A stretch of DNA of 64,000 nucleotides from Peptoniphilus catoniae. GTDB taxonomy: Bacteria; Bacillota; Clostridia; Tissierellales; Peptoniphilaceae. This document shows, piece by piece, positions 34,007 through 42,302 of this stretch (positions are counted from its first letter, which is position 1; each line of letters starts with the position of its first letter). Position numbers and translations under genes: made by a program. Location of the stretch: contig NZ_LR588418.1 of NCBI RefSeq assembly GCF_901447155.2, positions 34,926 to 98,925 of the forward strand. Reading direction: 5' to 3'. The notes below the pieces were generated by a model. The model was not told the DNA's origin. It saw nothing but the letters and a program-made list of their open reading frames with translations, and made no database searches.

Positions 34007-34444
34007 ATGAAAATAGGTTTCGGGTCTGACCATGCAGGCTATGAACTGAAGGAAATTTTAAAAGAATATTTGTCAGAAAAAGGTTATGATTGTGTAGATT
34101 ACGGTACCAACAGTAAGGAAAGAGTCGATTACCCTGACTACGGCAAGCTTGTTGGAGAAAAGGTTGCTCAAGGTGAGGTTGACAAGGGTGTTCTTGTTTG
34201 CGGTACAGGAGTGGGCATATCAATAGCTGCCAACAAGGTAAAGGGTATAAGGGCCTGTGTTTGCTCGGAACCCTACTCCGCTATGATGAGTGTAAGGCAC
34301 AATAAGGCAAATATAATAAGTGTAGGAGCAAGAGTTGTAGGTGAAGACCTAGCTAAAATGATAATAGATGCTTTTTTCTCGGCTGAATTTGAAGGTGGAA
34401 GGCACGAAAAAAGGGTGGAAAAAATATGCAGTATAGAAGACTGA
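34007..34444 (+). CDS. rpiB: Ribose-5-phosphate isomerase B
   Basis: 145 aa. GSDHAGYELKE at the start, CGTGVGISIAANKVKGIRA with the active-site Cys, and RHNKANIISVGARVVG. It interconverts ribose 5-phosphate and ribulose 5-phosphate, linking the product of RbsK to the pentose phosphate pathway. RBS TAGGAGGAG. Its last 19 bp overlap the next gene. Confidence 0.94.
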   Translation: MKIGFGSDHAGYELKEILKEYLSEKGYDCVDYGTNSKERVDYPDYGKLVGEKVAQGEVDKGVLVCGTGVGISIAANKVKGIRACVCSEPYSAMMSVRHNKANIISVGARVVGEDLAKMIIDAFFSAEFEGGRHEKRVEKICSIED

Positions 34445-35982
34445 AAACCAAGACATTTGTTAAACTAATATCTTTATTTTTTGTTTTTCTTTTAGCTACA
34501 GGCTTTAAAGCCAACGATTTAACCACACCCTTAAAAAACGGAAGGCTCCTCTTTAAAAATCCCTATGACGGGTATTCTCTTGAACTGCCTCAAGGAGCAA
34601 GTATCGATATTAGCGACAGTTACAAGAAAACTGAAATCGACCTGGGGGATACTAATTTAAAAGTTTTTATAGATAATTTTTCCGACAAGGATTATTTGGA
34701 GTACAGAGACTACTCTCTATTAGGAATTAAAGCAAATACCTTGGAGCATAAAATAAAATCTGAGGGAGGAATGATTTTAAGCGAAAAAGAGGCTTATAAG
34801 ATCTCTTTTACACGACCTGAACTCGGCAAAGTTGAAGGTGATAAGAACAAGTACCTAATTGTTTTTGTAAAACTTGGAGAAAAAAAGGCCCTTACCTTTA
34901 TGGCAAAGTCCTCTAATGAAATAAATGAAGAGGAGCTTATGAAAATTTTTGAAAGCTTTAAGGAAAATGTGAATAAAATAGATAAGCCTGTAAGAAGGGT
35001 TGAAAAAAAATTTACCTTTCAAAACGAAAATCTTCTTGGAGGGGAAAATTTATCCGAACAAACACAAAGAATGTATATAGACAGCTTTCTTACTAAGGGT
35101 ACTAAGTGGGGAATATTTTTAAATTCTTTTTGGAAGGACAGTAAGGTGTCTGATTTCAGTGATTATATTAATTACGATTTAGACTATATGCTTCTTTATC
35201 ACGGCCCGGACAGCTATGCCGGGGAGCTGGACCTTGCCATAGATTACTGTAAGAATAAGGGTAAGTTTTTGGAATATACTTTCCAACCGGAGTATAAGAG
35301 CGGTCTTAACCAAACTTATGAAATTTTACAGGGAAAGTTTGACAGTAAAATCAGAGAGCTTGGAAAATCAATAGCCAATAAAAAATATCCCACTATGTTT
35401 AGACTATCCAATGAAATGAATGGGGATTGGTGTTGTTACAGTGCCTATAACACCTGCCTTGATGCAGATATTTATTTGGAGCTTTACAATTATTTTTATA
35501 AAATTTTTGAAGAAGAAGGTGCCAACAAGTACCTAATCTATATATTTAATCCTAATGGAAGAAGTTTTCCAGACTTTACTTATAACCATGAGTCCCTTTA
35601 TAGACCTGACAAGGATAAGTATGACATAGTCGGTCTCACTCTTTACAATACAGGTACCTATTATCCTGACGAAAACTGGGAGACCTTTGATGAGCTTTAC
35701 AAGGACCTGTATGATTATGTGGATAAAAACTATGACAGACCTATGATGATTACAGAGTTTTCTTCCTCTATAACTGGAGGGGATAAAATGGCCTGGACTG
35801 AAGATATGTTTAAGTCCATTGCCAACTATCCGAAGATTAAGCTGGCTATTTGGTTTAGCGGAACTGATTATGATGCCTTTGGTAATCCTGCAAGAATTTA
35901 TAATATAGACGAACCTAAGGAGCTTTTAGATGTTTTTAAAAAATATCTTGGAAAGAGTCTTGACAAGGAAGAAAGTATCTGA
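34426..35982 (+). CDS. Exported glycoside hydrolase, GH26-like, with unknown N-terminal domain
   Basis: 518 aa. Signal peptide or anchor in the first ~30 residues (LISLFFVFLLATGF). Residues about 40-185 form an uncharacterised domain (NPYDGYSLELPQGASID...). Residues about 210-510 resemble a family 26 TIM barrel: RLSNEMNGDW with the acid/base Glu, and MITEFSSSI with the nucleophile Glu, and Trp-rich walls. GH26 enzymes cut beta-mannan or related beta-glycans. The ATG lies inside rpiB in another frame. Activity is inferred from these two motifs only. Confidence 0.72.
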   Translation: MQYRRLKTKTFVKLISLFFVFLLATGFKANDLTTPLKNGRLLFKNPYDGYSLELPQGASIDISDSYKKTEIDLGDTNLKVFIDNFSDKDYLEYRDYSLLGIKANTLEHKIKSEGGMILSEKEAYKISFTRPELGKVEGDKNKYLIVFVKLGEKKALTFMAKSSNEINEEELMKIFESFKENVNKIDKPVRRVEKKFTFQNENLLGGENLSEQTQRMYIDSFLTKGTKWGIFLNSFWKDSKVSDFSDYINYDLDYMLLYHGPDSYAGELDLAIDYCKNKGKFLEYTFQPEYKSGLNQTYEILQGKFDSKIRELGKSIANKKYPTMFRLSNEMNGDWCCYSAYNTCLDADIYLELYNYFYKIFEEEGANKYLIYIFNPNGRSFPDFTYNHESLYRPDKDKYDIVGLTLYNTGTYYPDENWETFDELYKDLYDYVDKNYDRPMMITEFSSSITGGDKMAWTEDMFKSIANYPKIKLAIWFSGTDYDAFGNPARIYNIDEPKELLDVFKKYLGKSLDKEESI

Positions 35983-36015
35983 TACCGTATTATTCAATTA
36001 AATTATGTTATATCG

Positions 36016-36196
36016 ATGATAAAAGAGGTCGCAGGTTGCATTTAAAAGGGCAACTTGCCGAAGCATTTGCTGGGTATGCACAGAATATGTGTATAACTGT
36101 TAATTTATAAAAGCCCGTTTTTAAATTAAAGCGCTTTTATCGTTGAGGGCAGAAGGACTGTTAGACCATGAGTACTTTTGCTCGTGGTCTTTTTGT
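36016..36196 (+). promoter_or_regulatory. Lysine riboswitch with transcription terminator
   Basis: Aptamer P1 is GATAAAAG (36018-36025) with CTTTTATC (36134-36141). Conserved L-box segments are present: AGAGGTCGCA, GCCGAAGCATTTGCTGG and CTGTTAAT. The expression platform is a 10-bp terminator, AGACCATGAG (36163-36172) with CTCGTGGTCT (36181-36190), then TTTTTGTA. Lysine binding should stop transcription of lysC-dapA-dapB-ddh. Confidence 0.9.
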
Positions 36197-36213
36197 ATAG
36201 TCGGGAGGTAAGT

Positions 36214-37380
36214 ATGACTACTAAGGTAATGAAATTCGGGGGAAGCTCTCTTTCAACAAGTGAGAAAATAAAAAATGTGGCGAAAATTCTTGTAAGGAAG
36301 AAGGGAGATCTAAACAATATAGTCTGTGTAGTAAGTGCCATGGGAGATACTACAGATAATCTTATAGCATTGGCAAAAAGCCTGTCATCAAAACCGGACA
36401 GACGGGAAATGGATCAGCTCCTTGCAACTGGAGAGACTATTTCAATTTCCCTTCTTGCTATGGCAATAGAGGAGCTTGGGGAAAAAGCCATATCTTTAAC
36501 AGGTCCTCAGGCGGGATTTCAGGTTAAGGGAAGGTACGGCTTCGGCAAAATAGTAGATGTAAAAACCGACTACTTGGAAAAAAAGCTAGCTGAAGGTTAC
36601 ATAGTAATAGTGGCGGGATTTCAGGGACTTAATGCCATAGGAGATATAATGACCCTAGGCAGAGGGGGAAGTGATACATCGGCAGTTGCCCTTGCAGCTA
36701 AGCTTAAATGTGACTGTGAAATTTATACTGATGTTGCAGGAGTTTATACAGTTGACCCGAGAATTCATAAAACTGCAAGGAAGCTTGAACATCTTTCCTA
36801 TCTTGAAACTATGGAAATGGCGCATTTAGGAGCTAAGGTCATAGATCCGAGGGCTGTGGAAATAGCGCAAAAGTACGGAGTTAGGCTTTACATAGCTTTA
36901 AACACTGCTAATGTAATGGGAACTTATATAGACAAGGAGCAAAACGTGGAACAAAGTATTATTTCAAATATTTCTATACAGGACAATATCCTTTTAGTGG
37001 ACAAAAAACTTTCCGAGGGAGAAAGTATATCGGACTTATTTTCAAAGCTTGCTGGTAAGGATATCAATATAGACGTTATATCTCAAAGGGTAATAGGAGA
37101 TGACAATTATATTTCCTTTACATCTCTTATAGATGAAAAAGATTTAATTTCTGAAATATCCGAGGATTTCTCCTTTAGAGAAAATGTATCCAAGGTAAGT
37201 ATTATAGGTAACGGTATGAGAAATCAACCGGGTGTCGCAGCTAAGGTTTTCAGTCTTTTTAATGCCAATAAAATCGATTTTTATCAAGTATCTACATCTG
37301 AAATATCAATCTCATACATTATAGATACTAAAAATAAGGAAAAGGTAATTAAGTTATTAGTTAAGGAATTTGATTTATAG
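36214..37380 (+). CDS. lysC: Aspartate kinase
   Basis: 388 aa. KFGGSSLS at the start, TLGRGGSDTSAVALA and IYTDVAGVYTVDPR in the kinase domain, and two ACT domains in the last ~140 residues (PGVAAKVFSLFNANKIDFYQ). The in-frame start at 36178 is inside the terminator hairpin, so ATG 36214 after CGGGAGGTAAGT is chosen. Control: lysine riboswitch at RNA level, and presumably ACT-mediated feedback. Confidence 0.95.
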   Translation: MTTKVMKFGGSSLSTSEKIKNVAKILVRKKGDLNNIVCVVSAMGDTTDNLIALAKSLSSKPDRREMDQLLATGETISISLLAMAIEELGEKAISLTGPQAGFQVKGRYGFGKIVDVKTDYLEKKLAEGYIVIVAGFQGLNAIGDIMTLGRGGSDTSAVALAAKLKCDCEIYTDVAGVYTVDPRIHKTARKLEHLSYLETMEMAHLGAKVIDPRAVEIAQKYGVRLYIALNTANVMGTYIDKEQNVEQSIISNISIQDNILLVDKKLSEGESISDLFSKLAGKDINIDVISQRVIGDDNYISFTSLIDEKDLISEISEDFSFRENVSKVSIIGNGMRNQPGVAAKVFSLFNANKIDFYQVSTSEISISYIIDTKNKEKVIKLLVKEFDL

Positions 37381-37390
37381 GAGGATAAGT

Positions 37391-38269
37391 ATGAGTATTT
37401 TTACAGGAAGCGGAGTAGCTATAGTTACACCTTTTAAGGAAAACATGGATGTTGATTTTGAAAAAATGGCTGAGCTTATTGAGTTTCAAATAGAAAATGA
37501 AACTGATGCCATAGTAGTTGTGGGAACTACAGGTGAAGCTTCAACCTTAACAGATGAAGAACAGGCGGAAGTTGTAGAGTTTACAGTAAAGCAGGTAAAT
37601 AAAAGAGTGCCTGTAATAGCAGGCTCAGGCTCCAATGACACAAGACACGGAGTAAATCTTTCAAAAATGTGCGAGGCTGCAGGAGCAGATGCTTTACTTC
37701 AGGTTACACCCTATTATAACAAAACATCTCAAAGAGGACTTATAAAACACTTTGAGGCTATGGATAGAGCGGTCTCTATACCTAATATAGCCTATACAGT
37801 GCCAGGTAGGACTTCCATGCATATAGAACCTGAAACTGTTAAGGTCCTATCTCAAATGGATAATTTCGTAGCCTTAAAGGATGCTACAGGAAGCTTAAGC
37901 TATACAGCCAAGGTAAGAAGCCTTGTGGGAGATGATTTTGATATATATTCAGGTAATGATGATGTAGTTGTACCTATTCTTTCTCTTGGAGGAAAGGGAG
38001 TTATATCAGTTTGGGCCAACCTATATCCTAAGGAAGTACATGAAATGTGCCACAGCTTCTTTAAAGGGGACACAAAGAAGGCCATGGAAATTCAAATTAA
38101 ATTTAAAAAACTTATAGACGCCCTATTTATGGAACCAAGTCCAATACCTGTAAAAGCTGCTATGAAATTAAAAGGAATGGCTGCAGGGGGACTTAGGCTT
38201 CCACTTTATGAAGCAAGTGAAAAAACCGTTGAAACCCTTGAAGAAATATTAAAGGATCTGGATAAATAA
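37391..38269 (+). CDS. dapA: 4-hydroxy-tetrahydrodipicolinate synthase
   Basis: 292 aa. VVVGTTGEASTLTDEE, the YYNKTSQRGL segment with the catalytic Tyr, and Lys in NFVALKDATGSL as Schiff-base residue. It condenses pyruvate with aspartate semialdehyde. RBS TAGGAGGATAAGT; start ATG 37391. The stop shares one base with the dapB start. Confidence 0.95.
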   Translation: MSIFTGSGVAIVTPFKENMDVDFEKMAELIEFQIENETDAIVVVGTTGEASTLTDEEQAEVVEFTVKQVNKRVPVIAGSGSNDTRHGVNLSKMCEAAGADALLQVTPYYNKTSQRGLIKHFEAMDRAVSIPNIAYTVPGRTSMHIEPETVKVLSQMDNFVALKDATGSLSYTAKVRSLVGDDFDIYSGNDDVVVPILSLGGKGVISVWANLYPKEVHEMCHSFFKGDTKKAMEIQIKFKKLIDALFMEPSPIPVKAAMKLKGMAAGGLRLPLYEASEKTVETLEEILKDLDK

Positions 38270-39021
38270 TGAAGATTTTTCTATCAGGAATAACCGGCTC
38301 CATGGGCCATGTTATTATGGATACAGTAAAAGAAAACACCTTAAGTGAAGATAAGGTTGTTGCAGGTTTTGCAGGAAGAAATACTGAAATTGACGGGATA
38401 AAGGTTTACGGCTATCTTGATGATGTAGCTGAAGATTTTGATGTAATTATTGATTTTTCAAATAAATTTTGTACATCAGATGTGGTAAGCTTCGCCCTTA
38501 AAAAGAAAAAGCCCTTGGTAATAGCCACAACAGGTATGGATGATGAGGTAGTTGATTTTATTAAAGAGGCTTCAGATAAAATTCCTATAGTATTTTCCCA
38601 AAATATGAGTATGGGAGTTAATGCCTTGGACATAATTTTAGATAAGCTGAGTAAAATGCTTGATGATTTTGATATTGAAATTATAGAAAAGCATCATAAT
38701 CAAAAGGTTGACAGTCCCAGCGGAACTGCAAAAATGCTTTTTAATACTATAAGCAAAAACAGAGAGGTTTATCCGGTATATGACAGGACACCATTTCATG
38801 AAAAAAGAAAGAAGGAAGAGGTGGGAATCTCCGTTATAAGAGGAGGGACTATAACAGGAGAGCACAGTGTAATTTTTGCAGGAGAAGATGAAGTCTTGGA
38901 GATAAAACACTCTGCAGGATCAAAAAAAATATTTGCAAAAGGAGCCATAAAGGCGGCACACTTTTTAAAGGATAAGGAAAAGGGACTTTATAATATGCAG
39001 GACGTATTGGGAGTGAAGTAG
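38269..39021 (+). CDS. dapB: 4-hydroxy-tetrahydrodipicolinate reductase
   Basis: 250 aa. The N-terminal LSGITGSMGHVIMD binds NAD(P)H. The family signature IIEKHHNQKVDSPSGTAKML holds the active-site His and Lys. Coupled to dapA by a 1-bp overlap. Confidence 0.95.
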   Translation: MKIFLSGITGSMGHVIMDTVKENTLSEDKVVAGFAGRNTEIDGIKVYGYLDDVAEDFDVIIDFSNKFCTSDVVSFALKKKKPLVIATTGMDDEVVDFIKEASDKIPIVFSQNMSMGVNALDIILDKLSKMLDDFDIEIIEKHHNQKVDSPSGTAKMLFNTISKNREVYPVYDRTPFHEKRKKEEVGISVIRGGTITGEHSVIFAGEDEVLEIKHSAGSKKIFAKGAIKAAHFLKDKEKGLYNMQDVLGVK

Positions 39022-39984
39022 ATGATAAGAGTAGGTATAGTGGGATATGGGAACCTGGGAAAGGCGGCCAGGTTTTTAATAAAAAGAGAAGAGGATATAG
39101 AGCTTGTAAAGGTCTTTACCAGAAGAGACCCCTTAAGCTTTAAGGATGAAATTATGGAGTCTCTGGATAAAATATCAGACTATAAAAATAAGATAGATGT
39201 TTTAATCCTAGCCCTAGGCTCAGCAAAGGATATACCCGATATGGCACCTGACTTGTTAAAGGAGTTTAACACTGTTGATTGCTATGACAACCACAATCAC
39301 ATTCCGGAATATTTTGAAAAAATGGATGCTATAGGAAGACAAAAGAAGAAGTGTGCTTTTATATCAACAGGATGGGATCCGGGACTATTTTCCCTTAATA
39401 GGGCTCTTGCAGAAGCTGTCTTAACAAAGGGTAATACCAACACCTTTTGGGGCAAGGGAGTTTCTCAAGGCCATAGCGACGCTGTAAGAAGAGTAGAGGG
39501 AGTAAAGTATGCCATCCAATATACAGTGCCTAAGGAAGAAATAATTGCCAATATAAGAGAAGAAAAAAGACAATTAAAATCCTATGAAAGTCATAAGAGA
39601 GAAGTTTATCTTGTAGCTGAAGAAGGAGCCGACAAGAAAAAAATAGAAGAAGAAATAATAAACATGGAGGACTATTTTAAGGACTACGAGGTTAAAGTGC
39701 ACTTTATAGATGAAGAGGACTTTAAGAAAAACCATCAGGGTATGCCTCATGGCGGACACGTTATTAGAGTGGGAGAAGGTCTAGCTAATAACAGCCAGGT
39801 TTATAAGTTCAGCCTTGATTTAATGAGTAACCCCGAGTTTACCGCAGCAGTAGCAATAGCATCTCTAAGGGCTCTCTATAAATTTTTAGAGAAAAAAGAC
39901 TATGGAGCACATACAATTCTTGATACACCTATTTATTACTTTACAGGTAAAAGTCACTTAGAAGCTATAAAAAAATATTTATAA
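39022..39984 (+). CDS. ddh: meso-Diaminopimelate dehydrogenase
   Basis: 320 aa. VGIVGYGNLGKAARFL binds NADP; STGWDPGLFSLNR, WGKGVSQGHSDAVRRVEGVK and PHGGHVIR are typical of Ddh. It makes meso-diaminopimelate from tetrahydrodipicolinate in a single step, bypassing dapD/E/F-type routes. Following dapB, it completes a compact DAP pathway under one lysine riboswitch. Confidence 0.93.
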   Translation: MIRVGIVGYGNLGKAARFLIKREEDIELVKVFTRRDPLSFKDEIMESLDKISDYKNKIDVLILALGSAKDIPDMAPDLLKEFNTVDCYDNHNHIPEYFEKMDAIGRQKKKCAFISTGWDPGLFSLNRALAEAVLTKGNTNTFWGKGVSQGHSDAVRRVEGVKYAIQYTVPKEEIIANIREEKRQLKSYESHKREVYLVAEEGADKKKIEEEIINMEDYFKDYEVKVHFIDEEDFKKNHQGMPHGGHVIRVGEGLANNSQVYKFSLDLMSNPEFTAAVAIASLRALYKFLEKKDYGAHTILDTPIYYFTGKSHLEAIKKYL

Positions 39985-39990
39985 ACTAAG

Positions 39991-40024
39991 AAGTCAAGAG
40001 AAGATTAACTCTTGACTTTTTTAT
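39991..40024 (+). terminator. Terminator of the lysC-dapAB-ddh operon
   Basis: AAGTCAAGAG (39991-40000) pairs with CTCTTGACTT (40009-40018), then TTTTATTTT. Confidence 0.9.
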
Positions 40025-40122
40025 TTTGCTGAAAATACTTAATATATTTAAGAGTAAGTTAAAGTTTAAAAAGACCTTTTTAAAGCTATAATATAATTAA
40101 GAGAATATTAGGAGGTTTTAAT

Positions 40123-41100
40123 ATGAAGAAGAATTTTCTTAAAATTTTACCCTTGGCAATCTTACTTTTAATTTTTTCAAAAATAAGCTATGCCCAGGAA
40201 GCTATATCGCTTTATGTAGATGGAAAACTCGTAACCTGCGATACGGCTCCCATAATAAAAAATGACAGGGTACTTGTGCCTGTAAGGTTTGTAGCTGAAA
40301 ACTTAGGCCTTAAAGTTTCCTGGGAGGGAAGTGAAAAAAGAGTCGCTATATTTCGTCCGGGTGCCGAAAACACAGGAGACGGGATTTTTCTATGGATAGG
40401 TGAAAAAATAATCGGAGTCGGAGAAGAGACGACAGAAAAAATTGACGTGGCGCCTATAATAGTAAACGGTAGAACTATGGTACCTATAAGAGTTATAGCT
40501 GAAATTTTTGACAGGCCGGTTAACTGGGATGATGCTACAAGATCAGTTTATATAGGAAAAACTGAAAATATAGTTTCATGTGGAGAGGTAAATAAACTGC
40601 CTATACAAGATCATGTGGACCTTGTATTTTCATCAGGAGTCGGCAATTGGGAAACCTACCTAAGGCTTTATCCCAATGGAGACTTTATTGGAAAGTACTA
40701 TGATATTAATTATGGGGAAAGCGGTAAAAAATACCCCGGCGGTACTATGTATATCTGCATTTTTAACGGTAGCTTTTCAAATATAAAAAAAGTTGATGAC
40801 TATACCTATGCAATGACTATTAAAAATATAAAGACTAAATACCCTTTGGATAAGACCTGGATTAAAGGTAACATGAAAAATATTGCATCTGAGCCCTATG
40901 GTCTTGAAAATGGCAAGGAGTTTGAATTTTATCTACCGGGCAAGCCCACAAAGGGATTAAGTGAGGACTTTTTACTTTGGAACTATTACACCAGCAATGA
41001 AAAACCTCTAAAGTTAGAAACCCATGCTCTAAGAAACCTTACAGATGACACCGGATTCTTTAACATTACAGATGACCTTACAGAAAGTGATTTTAAATAA
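40123..41100 (+). CDS. Secreted protein with copper amine oxidase N-terminal-like (stalk) domain
   Basis: 325 aa. Signal peptide to about residue 24 (ILLLIFSKISYAQ). Residues about 28-145 are a Cu_amine_oxidN1-type repeat domain: LYVDGKLVTCDTAPIIKNDR...VPVRFVAENLGLKVSWE and APIIVNGRTMVPIRVIAEIF. These stalk domains are common on clostridial surface proteins and are not oxidases. The C-terminal ~180 residues (LRLYPNGDFIGKYYDINYGE) are unrecognised. Monocistronic, TATAAT at 40087-40092 and RBS TAGGAGG. Confidence 0.82.
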   Translation: MKKNFLKILPLAILLLIFSKISYAQEAISLYVDGKLVTCDTAPIIKNDRVLVPVRFVAENLGLKVSWEGSEKRVAIFRPGAENTGDGIFLWIGEKIIGVGEETTEKIDVAPIIVNGRTMVPIRVIAEIFDRPVNWDDATRSVYIGKTENIVSCGEVNKLPIQDHVDLVFSSGVGNWETYLRLYPNGDFIGKYYDINYGESGKKYPGGTMYICIFNGSFSNIKKVDDYTYAMTIKNIKTKYPLDKTWIKGNMKNIASEPYGLENGKEFEFYLPGKPTKGLSEDFLLWNYYTSNEKPLKLETHALRNLTDDTGFFNITDDLTESDFK

Positions 41101-41109
41101 AATAAAAAG

Positions 41110-41140
41110 ACAACCACCTGACATTTGGTGGTTGTTTTTC
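41110..41140 (+). terminator. Terminator after the stalk protein
   Basis: ACAACCACC (41110-41118) pairs with GGTGGTTGT (41127-41135), then TTTTT. It runs into the 3' end of the opposing LysR gene. A near copy lies at 47025-47057. Confidence 0.88.
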
Positions 41141-42035
41141 ATATAAGCATTTTACACAGTTGATTTTTTTCTTTTTCTCTTAAAAAGTCTATTAGGTCAA
41201 ATTTCAGCTCATTAACAAGCTCAGAGGAGTCTCTTTGAGATACAAGATACATTTTTCTCGTTAGATTTATATTTTTTGTAATTAGGTCTGAGTCTGCTCC
41301 TCTCATTTTCAGATAATTTATAATGCAAGTAGGAACTATAGCCCATGAATTTTTTGACCTTAGAAATGATATTAATAATTCAGGGGAGTCCACTGTTATT
41401 TTCGGGACCTCCGTTTGATTCCAAAATCTTTGAGACCATAAATCGTAGTCGGGACCCCAATCTAAATGTATCTCGTCTTCTTTTTTTATTTCACTAATTG
41501 AATTTATGTGACTGTAATCGGAAAAATCTTTGTTATATATAATTACTAAGGGTTCAAGAAACAAGGGAGATGTTTTTATATACGGTGAAGCATAGGGCCT
41601 TGAAACCAGTCCGAGATCAATCTCGTACGTACTTATCATATTGTAAATTGTATGATTCCAGTGGCTGCTTATGTCAAGCTTAATGGGACCGTCTAAGTAT
41701 TTTTTAAAAAATTCATCTAAAAAGTAAGTGTTTGTAGTGTATGGACCACTTATGCGTATATTAGTTCTAACCTTATCTTTATGGCTCCAGTCTTTTATAT
41801 CATCAAGAACAGATAGGTACTTTTTGGCATATATTATAAATTCCTCGCCATCAGCTGTTAGCTTCACACCGTTGTATCCGTAGCCTCTTGTAAAAAGAGT
41901 TTTATTAAGCTCCTTCTCAAGCTTTGATATTCGTTCAGACAAGGTAGACTGACTTATAAAAAGGCATTCGGCAGCTTTGGTCATATTACCAAGTTCAATA
42001 GTTTTTAAAAAAGCTTCAATTTGAAAAATATTCAT
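41139..42035 (-). CDS. LysR family transcriptional regulator
   Basis: 298 aa. N-terminal winged helix (MNIFQIEAFLKTIELGNMTK...FISQSTLSERISKLEKEL) and a two-lobe ligand domain. It is divergent from the symporter/hydantoinase operon and so most likely its activator, sensing a pathway compound. 144 bp separate it from the accessory peptide gene, which leaves room for LysR sites. Confidence 0.9.
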   Translation of the reverse strand: MNIFQIEAFLKTIELGNMTKAAECLFISQSTLSERISKLEKELNKTLFTRGYGYNGVKLTADGEEFIIYAKKYLSVLDDIKDWSHKDKVRTNIRISGPYTTNTYFLDEFFKKYLDGPIKLDISSHWNHTIYNMISTYEIDLGLVSRPYASPYIKTSPLFLEPLVIIYNKDFSDYSHINSISEIKKEDEIHLDWGPDYDLWSQRFWNQTEVPKITVDSPELLISFLRSKNSWAIVPTCIINYLKMRGADSDLITKNINLTRKMYLVSQRDSSELVNELKFDLIDFLREKEKNQLCKMLI

Positions 42036-42081
42036 AGTATCACCATCGATTAAAGCGATTGATTAGACCGCTATATCCAAT

Positions 42082-42110
42082 TTAACAATTTACCAAGCTA
42101 ATATTATAAT
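42082..42110 (+). promoter_or_regulatory. Promoter of the hydantoin/ureide operon
   Basis: TTAACA (42082-42087), 17-bp spacer, TATAAT (42105-42110). It lies in the LysR-symporter gap. Confidence 0.65.
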
Positions 42111-42179
42111 TTAATTAAGGACATTGTATCATATCTAAGGTGGCTGATGATTATTAAAATTTATTAAAGGAGGTTATTT

Positions 42180-42275
42180 ATGAGGTACGCATCGACTAGT
42201 TTAATATTTACTTGGGGATTTTATATTTTTTTAAGTGTTTTTCCTATTATTTATTTAAAAGCTAAGGAAAAATAA
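42180..42275 (+). CDS. Symporter small accessory protein (31 aa)
   Basis: AAGGAGGTTATTT precedes ATG 42180. The product begins MRYASTSLIFTWGFYIFLSV and ends YLKAKEK: one membrane helix with a basic tail. Tiny one-helix proteins of this kind are encoded directly before sodium:solute symporters in many Firmicutes. The strong RBS and position in the operon support a real gene. Confidence 0.7.
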   Translation: MRYASTSLIFTWGFYIFLSVFPIIYLKAKEK

Positions 42276-42302
42276 GAAAAATTTTAAAGAGAGGTGATAA
42301 GT

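Noticed and set aside
36130-36141. Catabolite-response element (AAGCGCTTTT)
   Set aside because: It is the 3' strand of lysine riboswitch P1.
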